Origin: Eremophila alpestris peregrina
Lineage: Eukaryota > Chordata > Aves > Passeriformes > Alaudidae
Direction of reading: 5' to 3'
DNA length: 64,000 nucleotides
Assembly: GCA_009792885.1 (NCBI GenBank)
Contig: WMCF01000018.1
Span: 9,918,687 to 9,982,686, forward strand
Of the stretch, positions 12,367 to 27,300 are shown one piece after another. A program made the translations under genes and the position numbers. The notes below the pieces were generated by a model. That model was not told the DNA's origin. It did not search any database and worked only from the letters and a program-made list of their open reading frames with translations. Each line of letters starts with the position of its first letter. Position 1 is the first letter of the stretch.

Positions 12367-15300
12367 GTAAGTAAAGAAATAACTGCCAAGCTCCTCTTCT
12401 GTACCAAACTAACTTGTATCAGAAGCTATTGGGATTATACATGTTACTTACATGGGCATTTACATATTAACATTAAAGTCCATTAATTACCACAGAAGTT
12501 TTATTATTCTTGTAAACCAATGCTACATTGTTGCAGAATGGAAATCACTGTGTGCACATTTCTCCAAAGTGTTCAAAAGCTGAACTTTTAACACTAAATG
12601 AAGGGGAACGTAATGAATCTGCTAAAATGCACCTCCTTGTATTTTGTGTGTTGTTGAGAATTTGCTTCCCCTCATGTACATGGGGCACTTTAAATTCCTT
12701 ACATCACACTATATGAAAATGTGCCACCAAGTACAAGTGTTCCAGAGTCTCACATAGGATCCGTTGGTCCAGGTGAACAAAAAGCCACCAATACCCATCA
12801 GGATGAAATCACTACCTTCAAAGGTAGATTATGTGGCTATGATAATCCTTTCAATTACTCCTTTCCAGCAGCTGGATAACAAGGCTGGTACACAATCAGC
12901 TTGCCGCAAATTCTGGGTATTTGACTTCTCAAGTGGTTTTTTTTCCTCTTAACATTTTTTTAAATAATTTTGTACCTTTATGAGTAGCTGGCATAGCAGG
13001 TGAGTTAAGACACTAATGCTAAAAATGCTGCCAAGAGCAAAAAGTAATTTCAGAGGTTACCTGGCATTCACTGCAATCCAGCCACCTCTGTCTGAGCTAG
13101 CAGTGGCCATAAAGTGCTTGAACAACTGCAGTGCTGGGCTGAGTAACTTGATAGTGTTGGCTTACTTTAGTCATGTGGCAAATAAAAGTGGTTTCATGAT
13201 CATAGCCCTGGGGTTCTTGTATTTTAATGACTTCTGAAATGCAGTGGTGTAGCACACATTTTTAGTGTTTTGAACTTCTGCAGAAGGATGTTAAGCCTAT
13301 GTGATACTCTGGAAGTTTGAATGAAGCAATCAGCAGAGCAAGGTTTTTTTGAATATATGTATGTGGTACATAATTACAAATCAGTAGCTATCAGGATATT
13401 TTACTTGGGATTATTTTATTTCTTAGAACTGAAATGCTACTTGTTGAGAAACTCTAAATTTGCTGAAGCAAGTCAGAGTGGATAATTTGGCCCTTGGTCT
13501 GAATGTTAGCTGTTACACAGATGTCACTAATACTAACACTTTGCATCATCCTTTTCTACTTTGAATTATAAGTCAGGTATGTCTTGAATTAAAGCTACTA
13601 GCAAAATACCATGGTTTAAGTTTCTATGTTTTAAATCTTAATGTCACTTGGGGTAGGTTATTTTTCACTGTCTGTGCCATATAAATGCATACTATTTAAA
13701 GTAATATTTTAGCTTTATGCAGCTACATGAGTGAATAAAGATGGAGAGACACTGAGTCAAAGTCTACAAAATACTGAGTCTGTCTTTGTTTTAGGATTTT
13801 GACATGTGGGTACAAGATTTGTCTTGTTTCATCCTTTACTTGTTGTCTGTAGCTGCTGTTTGTAACTCAGTAGTTGTGTGTCTCACAACTTCAGCATTTC
13901 TGAACAGTACAAAAATACACTGAGATGAATTTTGCTCTTATTTGACTCTCCCAGTCTGCACTGTTTGCTCGATCTGAGTTCTAAGCATTGAGCATGTCCT
14001 GGCCATGAAGACTTGTTGGGAGGAAGCATCTTGAAAAGCCTTAACTTTTCACTTGATTTCTTTCTTGTTTGTTTTCCAAACAAACAACATTATTCATTTG
14101 GTGTAAGTCCTGTGATCTGTGGCATGGCTGGAGGAATTTGCTTTTTGAAAGGTAGAGAATTGAAGGGTCTTTCAGAAAACGTTGCTGGGAAGTAAAGGTT
14201 GAAAAGATAAAAGATATGCCCTGGGGCTCAAAACAATGGGAAATCTGTCCCATCTGTAAGCTCCAGAAGGCCTGATAAGAGATAATGTTTTAAAAATGCT
14301 TCTGTAAAGAACAGACAAGAGAATACATTCTAATTTAACACTAAAATTTAAAACTTACTGTAAATTCTTTTAAGACAGATATGAAACTAGTTTTGATGGG
14401 TTAAGTGTAAGGTAATGTCATGTAAGAATGTAATACATTAATTTTTTTTTCTCCATATAAATCTTTGTGCAGTGAAGTATTTGGACACTCCCAGCTGTGT
14501 TTCTGATTCTCTGTAGGGTCATAAGATGCAAAGTACGTGATCAACTCTTAGACTTTTCCTAGCTCGTGATTTCACATTTGCTGGACAGTGTTGGCAAAAA
14601 AGGGTTCAAAAGTCCAGGTTTTTATGCTAGAGACAGTGTTGGAGAATGCTGCATTTTTCCAGGGCATTATAATAAGTTGTTTTCAGTTTCATCTGGTAGT
14701 TGGGTCTACACATGTAACAAAACTTGGAAGCCAAAAGAATACGTGGGATAGTCTAGCCTATGTGATTTGTTTTGTCTCCAGAAAATTGTTGTTTATAATT
14801 TGTTACAGTGTTCTGCCAGGAGTGTAGAAAGGGTAGAAAGCTGCAGTACTGCAGTCTTTGTCATTTTTGTCTTCAAAATAATAAAACCTGCAGAAAATGC
14901 TGACTGCAAAGCTAAATTGTATGTAAGGCAAGCTGTAGTAAAGCTCTTACAAGAACAAGTTGTGTAGTTTATAAGGCTTGAGCAATAGGAGTAAGTCCTA
15001 ATATTGTAGAAATTTGAGGTTTTAAGTGTGAAAAATCTCTGCTTTTGGAAGTGATAAAAGGACAGTAAGGTGCATCAGATTTTGCTTAGTGTTTGGGAAG
15101 GTTAGGACAGCTTCACTGCTACATTTTCCCTTGCTTATGTTACATTAGCACCAGAAAAGTTAATTTATTTCACTTAAGGAGCATGTTGAATTCAGTTGCT
15201 TCTTCTGAACTTGTGTGTCAGGAAGAGTAACCTGTATCCTTTTGTGGCAGCAGTGGAGGTGAGAGATAATTGCTTTGGGAAACAGACTTTCCCTGTCAGA

Positions 15301-18300
15301 ATGACAGGAGTGACATGGCAATGGGTGGCTGTTCTTGAGACAGCCAGGTGGAGAAACGGGTGGAGCTGCTACTTGCAGGAATGTTGGAAAGAGAAGAAAG
15401 ATCCTTGGAGAACAGGAGTGTGTGCAGGGAGTCTGTGTGGACACTGGGCTGGATGGAGCTCTGCAGACAGATCAGCTCACATGAACTAAGACCAGTGCAA
15501 ATTAAAATGCAACAATTTTACTGGAGTGAAAAGTAGAACCTGAATTTAAAACTTAAATAGGTCAGAAGGTACAGGTGATGAAGATGAGCACTTCACTCAC
15601 ATAATCTTTGCAAGGATGTCTTGTGTTGTAAAGTAGATGATTTGTCTGTCCAGGTCTCAAAAGTGTCCTCCAAAGCCTGCCTGGCTGCCTTCTGATTTTT
15701 GTTGCAGTTTTAGAGGGCCTTCTAGCACTGTTTCACAGCTCTGTGGTCTTTCTTTCTCCCCTAAATGGCCTCACCAGCTCCCTAAGGAAAGGAACATCTT
15801 CTCCCATGCTTCCTATCTCCATCCCACGTTTTTTTAATACAGATGTGAGTAGAAGGCTATTAGAAAGGGGCAGGAGGCTGGAGGACCCCTACTAGTTGTG
15901 GAGGGGGCACCTGTGGGTTTAGATGAGCCTGACAGAGAATGTTCAAGGCTAAACTTCTACACATGCCTTGGCAAGTGCACTGGAAGGGTGAACTGTGCTT
16001 CTCCTCAGGAGCTGCTGCTGAGCAGCCTTCTAAGGGGTGCAAGTGAGGCTTCTGAGGAAAGCTAAAAATAGCTCTGTTGCATCACACATCTCAGTGTTGT
16101 GAAAGATGTCCTGGTAGATTAGTGGCAGGCTTTTGACTTCAGAATGCAGGAGAGTAGAAAGGGATGCAGGAGGTGGTAACCAAGGAACGCTTGTGAGGTT
16201 GTATTTAGCTACCAGCCATATTTTGGCAGTGATGTTACAGCACTCTTGCCCCTTTGCTCAGTATCACTATTGATCTAAAGGCCTGCATTTCTTTGCCTGT
16301 TGCTGTTTGGGACTTTTTTTATCATAATGGCTTGTTTCTGCAACAGCTGTCATTGAGTTGCACATGCAAATCATTTCATTCATGCTGGTCTAATTGCAAT
16401 GTACTTAATCTTCAGGTAGGGAGGATCACTGGAGTTACATGTTGCAAGGTGTAAAAATGTCCTGTTCCACAATCTGTGTTCCAGTTGATGAGCAGTGTTT
16501 TGGAGGTGCTCACATTATGATTTAATGTCAGGTCAGGTGTGCTGAAAAGTGTCCTTGGCCTACCAGGAAGAGCCAAATTGTGCAGGGATTGTTTTGTTGT
16601 TTGTCTTGTGCATGAGCACAGCACAAGTCCCAGGATGATAGGTGATGGAATTGGAAGTGAACACTTTGGCTGCATCAAGGGGATCAGGTTTTTCACAAAA
16701 TTAAATTCTTAACCAAGAATGTTTTTTAAAAGCTTCAGCAAAGAAATGGAAGTCATTAGTTGTGATTTCATCGAAGCAGATTTGTCTTCACACAGTGGGC
16801 TGTGCTTGGTGCTGCAAGGCTCTGCACTGCACTAACAGCTCTCCTCACCAGGCTGTGGTGACTCCTTCACTGTTTCCCTTCTCCTGTCTCTGTGACACTC
16901 TGCTTTCAGTAATGATGATGATGACATTGTTGCTGTGTCTCTTCTAGGCTTCTAGAATAGTCTGAAAAAACTGCCATCTGTCCCTTTTTAAATATTAACT
17001 TCATGATGCCCTTGAAGCTACTCTGACTGCAGAGTGCTTTGATGTGTATGTGAAGTGTCAAGAGACTGCAGAGACTGTTACTTGCACACACCTGGAAGTG
17101 CAGTGTGTCTCCAGAGGAGTCTGTTTTCCCTCTGACTGCAAGCAGTGATATTGTCTATAGCAACACTGCCTGCCAACATCTGTTCAAACAGTCTGTCCCC
17201 ATCACAGCATTCATCCAAGGCAAAGAGCTGGTGTGGATCCCTGTTTCATAACCTAAAACTTCAGTGCAGCAATAACAACAGCATCCAGGCCCATCTGAGG
17301 GCAGCACACATGCTAAAGCAGCTTTCTTAGGGGGATAGCCAGGGTAAGGCAGGAGCTCTCTTTGAGGCTCCATTTCAAATGCCATTTGCTGATATTGTAA
17401 TGGAAACTGGAGGTACACTTTACACTGTTGATTTAGACACTGTTAGCTTGGCTTTGCTGTTTGAATTGCTCCTTTTTTTCGAGGATTGGATTTATGAGGT
17501 GGGTTGAACCCCCAGTTTCAGCTATTTCAGCCCACTTATTCAAGATAATGCTCACATTGTGGGGACTTGACAGAGCAATGAGCTTTGGCTGGGAGGAAGA
17601 AAATTGGCCAGCTTCATCTTCTTCAGGCGTGGGCAGGGACTGCACAGGGGGGTCAGGAACGTTCAGCTGTGCAGCTTTGGGAACCTATTGGCCAGCTCAG
17701 CTCACCTCAGTGACCTGCTCATCTGACTCTGTTTCCCTGCTCATCACTGCAGTGACAGATGAGGTTTCTGAGGACTGTTACTAGTTGGAAAAACCACCCC
17801 AACTAGAGGATAACACAGACTTTACTCAGTGTACCAGTACTGTTTCAGAAATGGTGTCTGGAGTGTGTCTTGAAGGCCACGAGACCTCCAGAGCCAGGTT
17901 TGTGTGCTCTGGTTGGGACATTATTCCTGCAAAAGCTGTGACACTGTTTGCTTTTGCAGTTGCATAACACAAACACTGAGTAAGATTCCTCAGCTCACAG
18001 CACGCTGGCATTTCATGAATCCAAGGAAGAGCAGCAATTCTCATCACTTTCAGGGACTGAATGTACTTCGTGACTGGGGACTGCACAGGCTGGTAGCTAC
18101 AGCAAATGTGAAAGCAACGTGGTGAACTTAGCTAATTGTCATAATTTAGATTTAATATAATCATAAGTTCTGTGTGTTTTAGCCCCCAAAGATTTTTTTC
18201 CTTCTTTAAATCCAGTTCACCGACTCAATGGTATTAACATTTAGGAAGTTGATCTTGCTAAACTGCTTGGAAAGCAAGGAAAAGGTCCTATAATAAATTC

Positions 18301-21300
18301 AAACTTTATTTTGATGCCAATTGAATTTAAGTGTTTTGTGTTACCACAAATCACAGTTGTCTGGATCTTGTAGAAATATTTCTAAATCCCCCTTTTTATT
18401 CCTCTTATTCCCTCTTTCCTTTTAAGAGAGTAGAGAAGAAGCTGCTGCATCCAGTGTGAGAATAATCTAAAATTTGAAATCTTAAATTAAATTTTGGAGT
18501 TTTGCTATCTGCAATAGACTAGTTAAAAGTACAGTGCCTGATTAACCTTTTATTGCTACTTAAAAACCTGTAACTGGAGTTCTTTTTCTTCATGCCTTTG
18601 CTGATAATAGCACAGATGAGTGACTTCTGATCTCTTCCTTGTGTGTAATTCTGACCTGTGTACGTGTTTATTTGTTTTAGCTTTTACAAAACTGATCACA
18701 GTAAATGGCCAAGAATATCATCTTCAGCTGGTGGACACTGCTGGCCAGGTAAGTTATCTTCCTTTGAATCTTTCTTCCAAGTTATGACACCAGGTATTCA
18801 TACTCCTCTTGAGCTAAGTTGGTAGTGGCTGTGCATTCAGAGGTGAAAGTTAACTTAAAAATGATCCTGACTTGTTTTTTAGTCTCTAAAGAACTTTTTC
18901 TGTAGTGTTTATTTAAAGGTTTTGGTTTGTGTTTTGTTACTAGATTTTTTTTTTCTTGTCTGTTGAATAAGTGACTGGAAAAGGGGAGAGGCAATTACCT
19001 TAACTCTGATGTCCGAAAAGTTCATCAGTAGCTTGTGTGATATTTACAGAGTAAATGAGAAGTCTTGCTTTAGATGAAAAATGGCACTTCAGTAAAGCAT
19101 GGGGAAGTCCTTCATGGTTTTTTTGTGTTTTTGTGCTCCAGCTACACCACCATGACTTGTATCCATGGAGGAGTCATGGGGAGCAGACAGATTCATGTAG
19201 GTGGTACTCACTGAGTTACCAATAAACTGCTGCAGTTTGTCTGCATTTTCACATGGTGGTTCACATGTGTGTCTGAGCTCCAGGTAATGCCAGGGAGTGA
19301 GGAGACAGGGAGCAGGTGTCCTGCAGTGTGCTGGGGAGCCTTGGGATCATTATTTACTGATGTTCATTATTTACAGATACAGCTGTTCATTACACACTGC
19401 TGCTTGGCTGAACCCATGCATGAGAGTGCTGTGTCTTTTGAGAGACTCTATATTAGGGAAAAAAACTCATCAGGGATCACTAAACCCCTGCATTTTTATC
19501 CTAGATTTCTTTTTCTTTTTGCTTACATGCTCTTGCCTTCTGTGATCTCATACTATGCCTTTGGGTTTTTCCAAACTATGAGTAGTATTAAACAGTGTTG
19601 TAAAATACTCTACCAGTACTTAAGGCTTTAAAGCTGCAGGATGCTTGCTCATAGCTGGGAGACTGTTCAGAGGGGTTGTAACTTTCTAGGTATGTTAGAT
19701 TGCTTTCTTGGAAGAGAGCTGTGAGTGGGGAATAGCCCTGCTGTATTTATATGGTGTCAGCCCTTGGTGCTCATCAGCAGCATGTGCAATCACTCAGAGG
19801 TGTCTGAGCACAACACCAGCCACAGGTCCTGGGGCAGGACTGCAGGGTGGGGAATGCTCTGCAGAGGAGAGGGTGAGAGAGGGGCAGGCTGAGGAGTGTG
19901 AGCAGCAGAATGAGCTCCATTGGTGTCACTCAGTGCCATTGTAGCTGCACTTGTGTTATAGCTCCGATTGTGTAGCATAGTGATAAAAGAAAAATTCCTC
20001 TTGGAGGAGGAAATTGCCTTCTGGGAAGGCAGTGTGACTCACCAGTAACATACCCCTCTTGCTGAGGATTGATTTAATGTTATACCTAAATAGCTTCTTT
20101 CCCAGCCTGTGGTTATTTTCAGATTTAATTCTTCATGGAACGATTTGAACTTTGACTTCTGGCACACAGGGTTAGAGGGCAGAGATGATGTTGGGCTGTG
20201 GAAGGTGTGGCTTGGACAGATTTCTTTCTCAAGTCTGTCTTGCTTAATGGCCCATAGGAGTCCTCAAGTGTATGCAGCACAGCAAGAATAGTACTGCAGA
20301 TTTCTTACATACTTTTGAAGACTTGTTTTTATCACTTGAGAAATTTCTTAATTGGACCCATAAGTTGATCATAGCAGCTTTCCTGCCTTCTCCTAACAAG
20401 CTAAAAATAAAGTTGTGAATTAGGAACAGTTGAGATTATGGCGCTTATTTTTCTTGGTATTTCTCCTCTGTCCTGTGCCTCTTTACTTTCCTGGTTATTT
20501 ACTGAGGTTTGTGCAGTTCAGTTCAACAGGGGTCTTGGTACAGGGTCACAGAAGAGGGGTGTAAAAGGAAATCTTACCTAACTCCAAATTCCAGCTGGGA
20601 CAGTCATGGGAAATTCCGGGTAAAGTCAAGCCACTACAGATCTGCACTTTCACCTTTTTTACACAGACTTAGCTCAGACCCCTTCTGTGTTGACTTTGGG
20701 ATTTCACATCCAACTCTGGAGTGGCACTTTGGCATTTCAGAGAAGATGGGGGAGGGCTGCCCTCAGTGTGTAGCAATAAAGGCAAATAAGGGCAGTTTTT
20801 CCCAAGTGTTGTTCTTTCAAACTTTTTTTTGTTGAATCTGTGAAGTTGATTTGTAAAGAGTTTTTCCTCTTCTGCCAGTGAGGGAAGTTTGATTCCTTTT
20901 GGCTGTCTAGATTTAAGCAGTGTGATTGCACTGCTCCATCTGTTCAGCCATGACAATAACAGAGAGGTTATTTGATCTTCAGCTAAAATTAACTTCTTCA
21001 AAGGCATAGGTTTAACAATTTGAGAACTCATACATTAGGAAGTATGGCTGTTGTGAAAATGGAAGTGTTTCCTGGGAATATCTCTTGGAACAGGTTTTTA
21101 ACATTGGATTCATAGTATTTGTGTTGCATTACCTGCAGTATGTCAGTCTGTTTTGTTTGCCTATTTGGTCAGTCCCTTTTCTAGAGGGGTAATAAATTCA
21201 CTGAGTTAGTTTCTGGTGGTTTTGTCTGGTTTTTTATTTATGTAAACACTTATCCTTTAATGTAAACTTACAGTTGTCATAAAGCAACTAATAACTGTAT

Positions 21301-24300
21301 TTTTTACATTTGATAAGCAGTAGTTAGTAAGCCACAATTATTCACTTCCTACCAGATTCCTTAAGTAATTTAGATGTGATCAGTGTCACTTGAAATTACA
21401 AACTGCTAGATCCTGTTGTCAACTGTTGAAATTAAGATTTTGAAATGTATCACCAGCAAGATAAGAGGCATAATTGCTAATTAGTGGTGGGACAGAGTGG
21501 ATGTTTTGTACTGATACAAACAGATAATTAAGCAGGGTAAGAGGATTGGGAAGAGCTTCAGCTCATCCATAGTCTTAGAGGGAATAAACCATAAAAGCTG
21601 TAGATTAAATTGTAGAGTATACAGATGGCTTTCTCCTTAGCTTTCTCTTGGTTTGGTAAATGTGACATTGTTATGAAAAAATTGTGAAAATGCTGTCTAT
21701 AAAAATGTCTTAGAGATCTGACCAACTTACCTGATGGTGATCTGATGGTCTAAACTGTGGCACCCTGAATTTTAAGTGCAATATTCCTTCCACAGGATGA
21801 ATACTCCATATTTCCTCAGACGTACTCCATAGACATCAATGGCTACATTCTTGTTTATTCAGTCACGTCAATAAAAAGGTAATAAAATCTGTTTGTGTTC
21901 TTCTCTTTAAATATTTCCTGGGTTTAGCTCCTGACTATAATTTTATGTGTGATTATTTCAATTAATCTCTCTCCCTTAGAAGTACAGTAGGAGTGAATAT
22001 TAGTGTTTTTTCAGAGATGTCCCCTCAGACCCAAATGTCACAGACACTTTGCAGATAAATGTGCAAGGTACCATGTAAGGAACTGAGACAGTGTTAAACT
22101 ACATTGTTTTGAGGTGCAAGTAAAAGTACAAAGGATCATTTCAGAAATAAGTGGAATTCATTGCTCTTGCATCAGATACAAGGGCAGACATAAATACAAA
22201 GCTGGAGGGCACTGTGCATTTACATGAAGCACCCATTTAGTTTCTAGATCATTCCTTCAGCCTTGTAGCTTTATACAGTACTGAGATTTCTTTGATATTC
22301 TTGTATTGAATTGTTCTGATTAATTATAGAAATATTCATATAAACATCAGGAGATAAGTTTTGGGCTGTAGACCCTCTGTTGGCATGCTGCAGCAAATAA
22401 TCCTCCCTGAAGGTTGTCCCAGAGTATCCCCCTTGTCCTTACTGTTCCCTGTCCAGAGTCCATTGTACCTGGAATCATCAGCCTTTGTGTGGCTTTGTCA
22501 TCTTCTGTTGTTTCCTCGCTTCCTCTGGTCATCTTGCTTTGTTTAAATACTGCTTCTCCTTGAATAGGTGTTGATTTTGTTGATATCGTACAGCATCTTC
22601 ATTAGGTCAGCTGAGTATTTTCTGAAATTTTTGTTTGAAGAAAGTGATTGAGAGACCTTTCAGTCTCATCAAGTACAAGAGAAGCTGATGCTTCCCTTCT
22701 GCTTTCAAGGCAGCTGATGAGCTTTTTACAAGTGCTGAAGTGTTTCATATCTTTTTCCTCTGAATCAAACAAAACTGGTCATTTCAAGCTCTTTGACAGA
22801 CTGCCATAAAGTACAGGTAAAGCAACTTGCCTGTTGGCTCTTTTTCCTTCTCAAAGGAAGGATACAGTCTGGTTATAAACTTCTGCTGCTTGCAAGGTCT
22901 TTAATGTTGAACAGATTTCACAGTTCTTCATTCTTGGTTTTCATCTTCAGTTCTGAAGTAGAGAAGGGCAAGCACGTGTTAGGCTTTTATGTGTGTCTGG
23001 AGATACTAAACTACCAAACTCTGCTGGGTCTGGGTGTTTTTAGTTAGAGGTTGAGTGTTGATGCTGAGTAACTTGCATGAAATAGGAGTCAGTATTCTCT
23101 GCCTTAAGTGGGCAATGCTGTACTCCTGAAGCAAATACAAAAAAGTTCACTGAGAAATGGGTGCTGTGAGGACAGAAGTGCCTTTGAAACCAATGTACAT
23201 CACTCAGAGGATTCTGCAAGCCTGTGCTGTTCCCTGTTTGCCATCTAAAGGACTTGTTCTTTCTCAGCCACTCCAGTTGTTGCCTCATGATGTCTTGAGC
23301 TCACCAGGTGAAGAAATGAACGTGTTTTCTGTGGTAGCATTCAGTCAGGTAAACCAAGTTATGGTAAAAGTACAAACAGGACAGACTGGGTTAGGGCTGT
23401 GGGTCAAAAGTCTTTCCATCAGTATTTCATCTTGATCAGTTTATTCCAAGTTTTTGTTGTTGTTGTTTCTTCCTTAAAATTTCAAAATGATCCTGCCTTG
23501 TTCAATTCCTTACATTCTGTATCAAGACAGTGTTTAGGTGATAGGAAAGATCTTCCACAGTACTCTGGTAGCTCTGATGACTGCCCAGACAATGAGATCA
23601 CAGTCATCATCTGTCCTGACTTCTGTCAAAGCGTCTACATTGATCCAAATATTGATTCAGCTGGGCCAGAGCTCTGACAGCAGACTTAACAGAAATGCTC
23701 TTTTTAAAGTTATCAGCTTCCCTGCTAACCTCCAGTGGGAAGCTTAAATAGGACTTGAATGAAAGCTAATGCCCTACATTTTTCATATTCCCAGGCTCTC
23801 AGCAGCAAGGTCACTGGAAGGCTTTTGCTCCAGTTCAGCTTAATTAAATTCCAATTTTGTATCTTGTTAGGTTCCACGATTTTGTGTAGCACATTTATCT
23901 GACAGCTAGTAATGTTTTTTTTTTTTGTTGGTTTTTTTTTGGTTTTTTTTTTTTTTTTTTTCACACATTGAGCTGTTTTGCTATAACCCATTTGCTTGAC
24001 AGAATTGGAAGGGACCTCTTACAGTCTCCAAATCTCACAGTTTCACAGCTTGATGTGATGGTGCTATTTTTGGATTGGTCAGTCCTTGCTCCTTTTTGTC
24101 CTTGCTCCTTTCAACATTACTAATTTGGAAAGCTTTCTAGAACATTAATTGGTCAAGCCAGTTTCATTCCTGGCAGTTCTTAGCAACTTGTTTCTGTGTC
24201 AGAGTTCTATTGGAGTTTAAATCGCACTTCTGTGGTTTTCGCCTTGGTCTGTTAACAAAGATCAGCTTTTTATTTGTAATATTTTCACTAAAAAAGGAAG

Positions 24301-27300
24301 CTTGTGAGCAATCTTAGACAGATAGGTACCCAAGGTGGTGCAGTGGAGAGCCCAGGTTCAGGAGCACCTGGCAGCATTGTACATGGGAGCCTGAGGCAAG
24401 GACTCTCCAGGGTGCTCTGCTGCAGTGAGGTGTTTTTCTGGTTTAGCTGGGAACACCTAATGGGGAAAGGAAATAGTGATTGTACTGTCCTAGGGATTCA
24501 GTTAAACCTGGATATGGTGCTAACATCTTTCTTCTTGCTTCAGACTGAGAAACAGTTTTGTGGTCTGTAGCAGATGAGTTTTTTGGTAGCATTTTTATTC
24601 TCAGTTTCCAGGATCACGTAGTTCTGTGTGTAGCAATGCCTCTCGACTGCCACAGCCAAGCTCCATTCAACTCTTACTCTCTTAATAATTATGATCATCC
24701 AAGATGAGTTCTCAAGACTAAAATTTCACTAATGCTCCTTCAGCATAAGCTCCTTGTGTTCCTAAAGTCCTTTCATTGATTCCACATTTTTCATTGATTC
24801 CACATTTTCCACAGTGTAATCTGTAGTATCCTGCTTGAGTTACCAGTAGCAATTTGTGCCAGACTAAGTCATGCTTCTGTTTACAAAGAACTCATTTTCT
24901 TCATAGGATACACTGAAACTATTAGCTGAGCATGGAGAAGCATTGTGTTCCACACAGTCTCAAATATTATTGCTGGAGTCAGACAAATTGACTTACATGA
25001 CAGAAAATCCATCTTCAATGTGGTAGAGTTTATTGTTCTAGAAGTGAGAGGTTTTACTGCTTTGAATGGGGATTTTAGGCACCAGGTCTTTGCTCTGAGC
25101 TGGAAGTGTGTTTGAGTGCTGCTCTATTTTTAAGAGTTTCAATTCTAATTGAAATGCAGTGCAAGTCAAGACACTGCCTGTAGCTAACAGCCTTGGAAAC
25201 TGCAAAATGTTGGTCCCTTTTCTGTTGTCTAGTTGCATGTCTCATCCCTGAGCCTGTGTCTCTCTTAAATCCAAGTTATGTACTTCATGTACCAGCATTT
25301 TTTCCATAGTGTAACCAGAGGAGTGCAACATCTGCTCTTCAACCCTGTTTATAGCTTGTTCTCAAAAGTACTGAATGTCAAATGCAGTGGGGTTTTTTTA
25401 ATAAGGTTTTTCACTTTATGTTCTCCAGTACTTTTTCTTATCTCCTGTCATCCAAACTTCATCTACGTGGTAGGGGAACAAAGAGTATTTGAATAATCAC
25501 TGTTACAGTGCCATCTTGCAGATCAGTTTACTCACTTTCCATAGAAAATTAGAATTTTGGCTCCTTCTGGCTTTTACATAAATAATAATTCTATATGAAC
25601 TAAATGTTCATTAAAAACAATGTGTTCTTTTAAGATGGAGCTTGCCTAACTAATTACTTCTTCTTCCAATTTGTTTTAATTTGACATACTCATCCAGGCT
25701 TGTTGGACTGCAGCAGTTAAATTTCTCACTGCAGATACAAACCAGATGAGAGGTGGGAGGGACTTGGGGTGATTCTGTGTTAGATGCATCAGTCCTGGGT
25801 AATGTTATTTATTCCTGCAAATACCATAACTGGGGAGGCTGTAAGGGTAGGCTCAGGCTGGTCTCTGCTGCTGCTGGGACCAGTTTGCTGTTGGTACACA
25901 AATGGGTAAGACTTTTCAGCATCTTTGTAGTTGTGCATACATAGAGTAAGTTTTAAACACAACCTACATATGCATTGAATTGCTTGTGTATTGGGTATTG
26001 AGGATAAACATCAGAGTGCATGTGTGACTTCATCCCTTTATTTTGCAGTTTTGAAGTGATAAAAGTTATCCATGGCAAGTTATTGGATATGGTGGGAAAA
26101 GTCCAGTAAGTAGTGACACTTTCATCTCATTTCATTGCAGGCATGTTGCTAGTGCTTTGTTCAGTATACTGTAACTGTTCTGAAGTTCTGAACTTTCTTT
26201 CACAGAATACCCATTATGCTGGTTGGAAATAAAAAAGACCTGCATATGGAACGGTATGTGACCTCCAGAATGTGGGAAATGCAAGGCAGCAGCATTCCTG
26301 TGGCTGCAACACACTGGGTTTGTTCTTGGCTTTCCAGAGCTCAAACCAAATTGTGGGTTAAAATAAGTTACTGGCAAAGGAATTGTGTCCAGAATGTGAA
26401 CTACGAGCCATGAACTTCTGTTGTAATGTTGATTTTTGCTGTGAGGGTCCAGGGACAGTCATTTGACACTCTGGGTTTTTTTCAAAGTAAGTAACAGAAG
26501 TGTATTTGTCACAGCAGCAATACCAGATGATATTACAGATTAAGAAAACAAAGCAATACTTTGGGACAACTGCTCTTCTGGGTCACAGAGCAGTTTTACC
26601 TGGCCCAGAAATGCGTTTGACAGCAGCCAAAAGCAAATGCTTTGGATCAGACTTCACAAGACATTCCTGTTACAATGCACTTAAGCACTTTGGTATACTC
26701 TGAGGTATTTCTTGACATATCAGATTCCAATTCTTCTGCAAGTTATAAGAAACATATTTTTCTTTCTCTGATCAGGGTGATCAGCTATGAAGAAGGGAAA
26801 GCTTTAGCAGAATCTTGGAATGCAGCTTTCTTGGAATCTTCTGCTAAAGAAAATCAGGTAATGGATTTAAGAGTCACTTTATTCAAACAGCAGTGTAATG
26901 GATGACTCAGTTTCACTAAACAAAGGAAGCTAGAATATTTGCATGCAGTGTGCAGATATTTTGTGTGCATGGAAGCAGAATGGCTGTCTGCACTCAGGTT
27001 TATGTACACAAGTTTTTCCCTGCAACTGTCAATGGGAGGAGGAAGTGAAGAACTGAAAGTTCAGCTTCACTGAACATATCAGAACACTCAGTGACAAATT
27101 AAAACTCAACATCCATGGGGTGAGTGGAATAGGGTCTGTTACCTTAAACAGGAGGCACTGCTGGCAGAGCACTGGGTTGGTGTGAGAGGATGAACCTCGT
27201 GTTTTAAGGTGCTGGGCAGGCTCAGTCTCTCTAATGGGGGAATAATAATTTTGTCTGATGTTTATGGTCAACAATCCTACAAGTTAATTGAGTAAAGTTG

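Larger units (their letters stand above)
21879..26048 (+). other. RHEB: RHEB intron 4
   Basis: This 4.2-kb intron carries a T/G homopolymer block (23,914-23,961) and an 18-base tandem duplication (24,771-24,808). Just after the T block, about 24,000-24,020, a short stretch faintly resembles a CR1 3' end but is too short to call. No nested gene is seen. Confidence 0.88.

Noticed and set aside
16905..16970. C/D-box snoRNA-like pattern (ATGATGA then CTGA) in RHEB intron 2
   Set aside because: There is no terminal stem outside the boxes and no clear internal boxes; the ATG run is simple sequence.
24000..24045. Faint CR1 3'-end similarity after the T block in RHEB intron 4
   Set aside because: Only about 20 bases match, with no continuation into the CR1 body.
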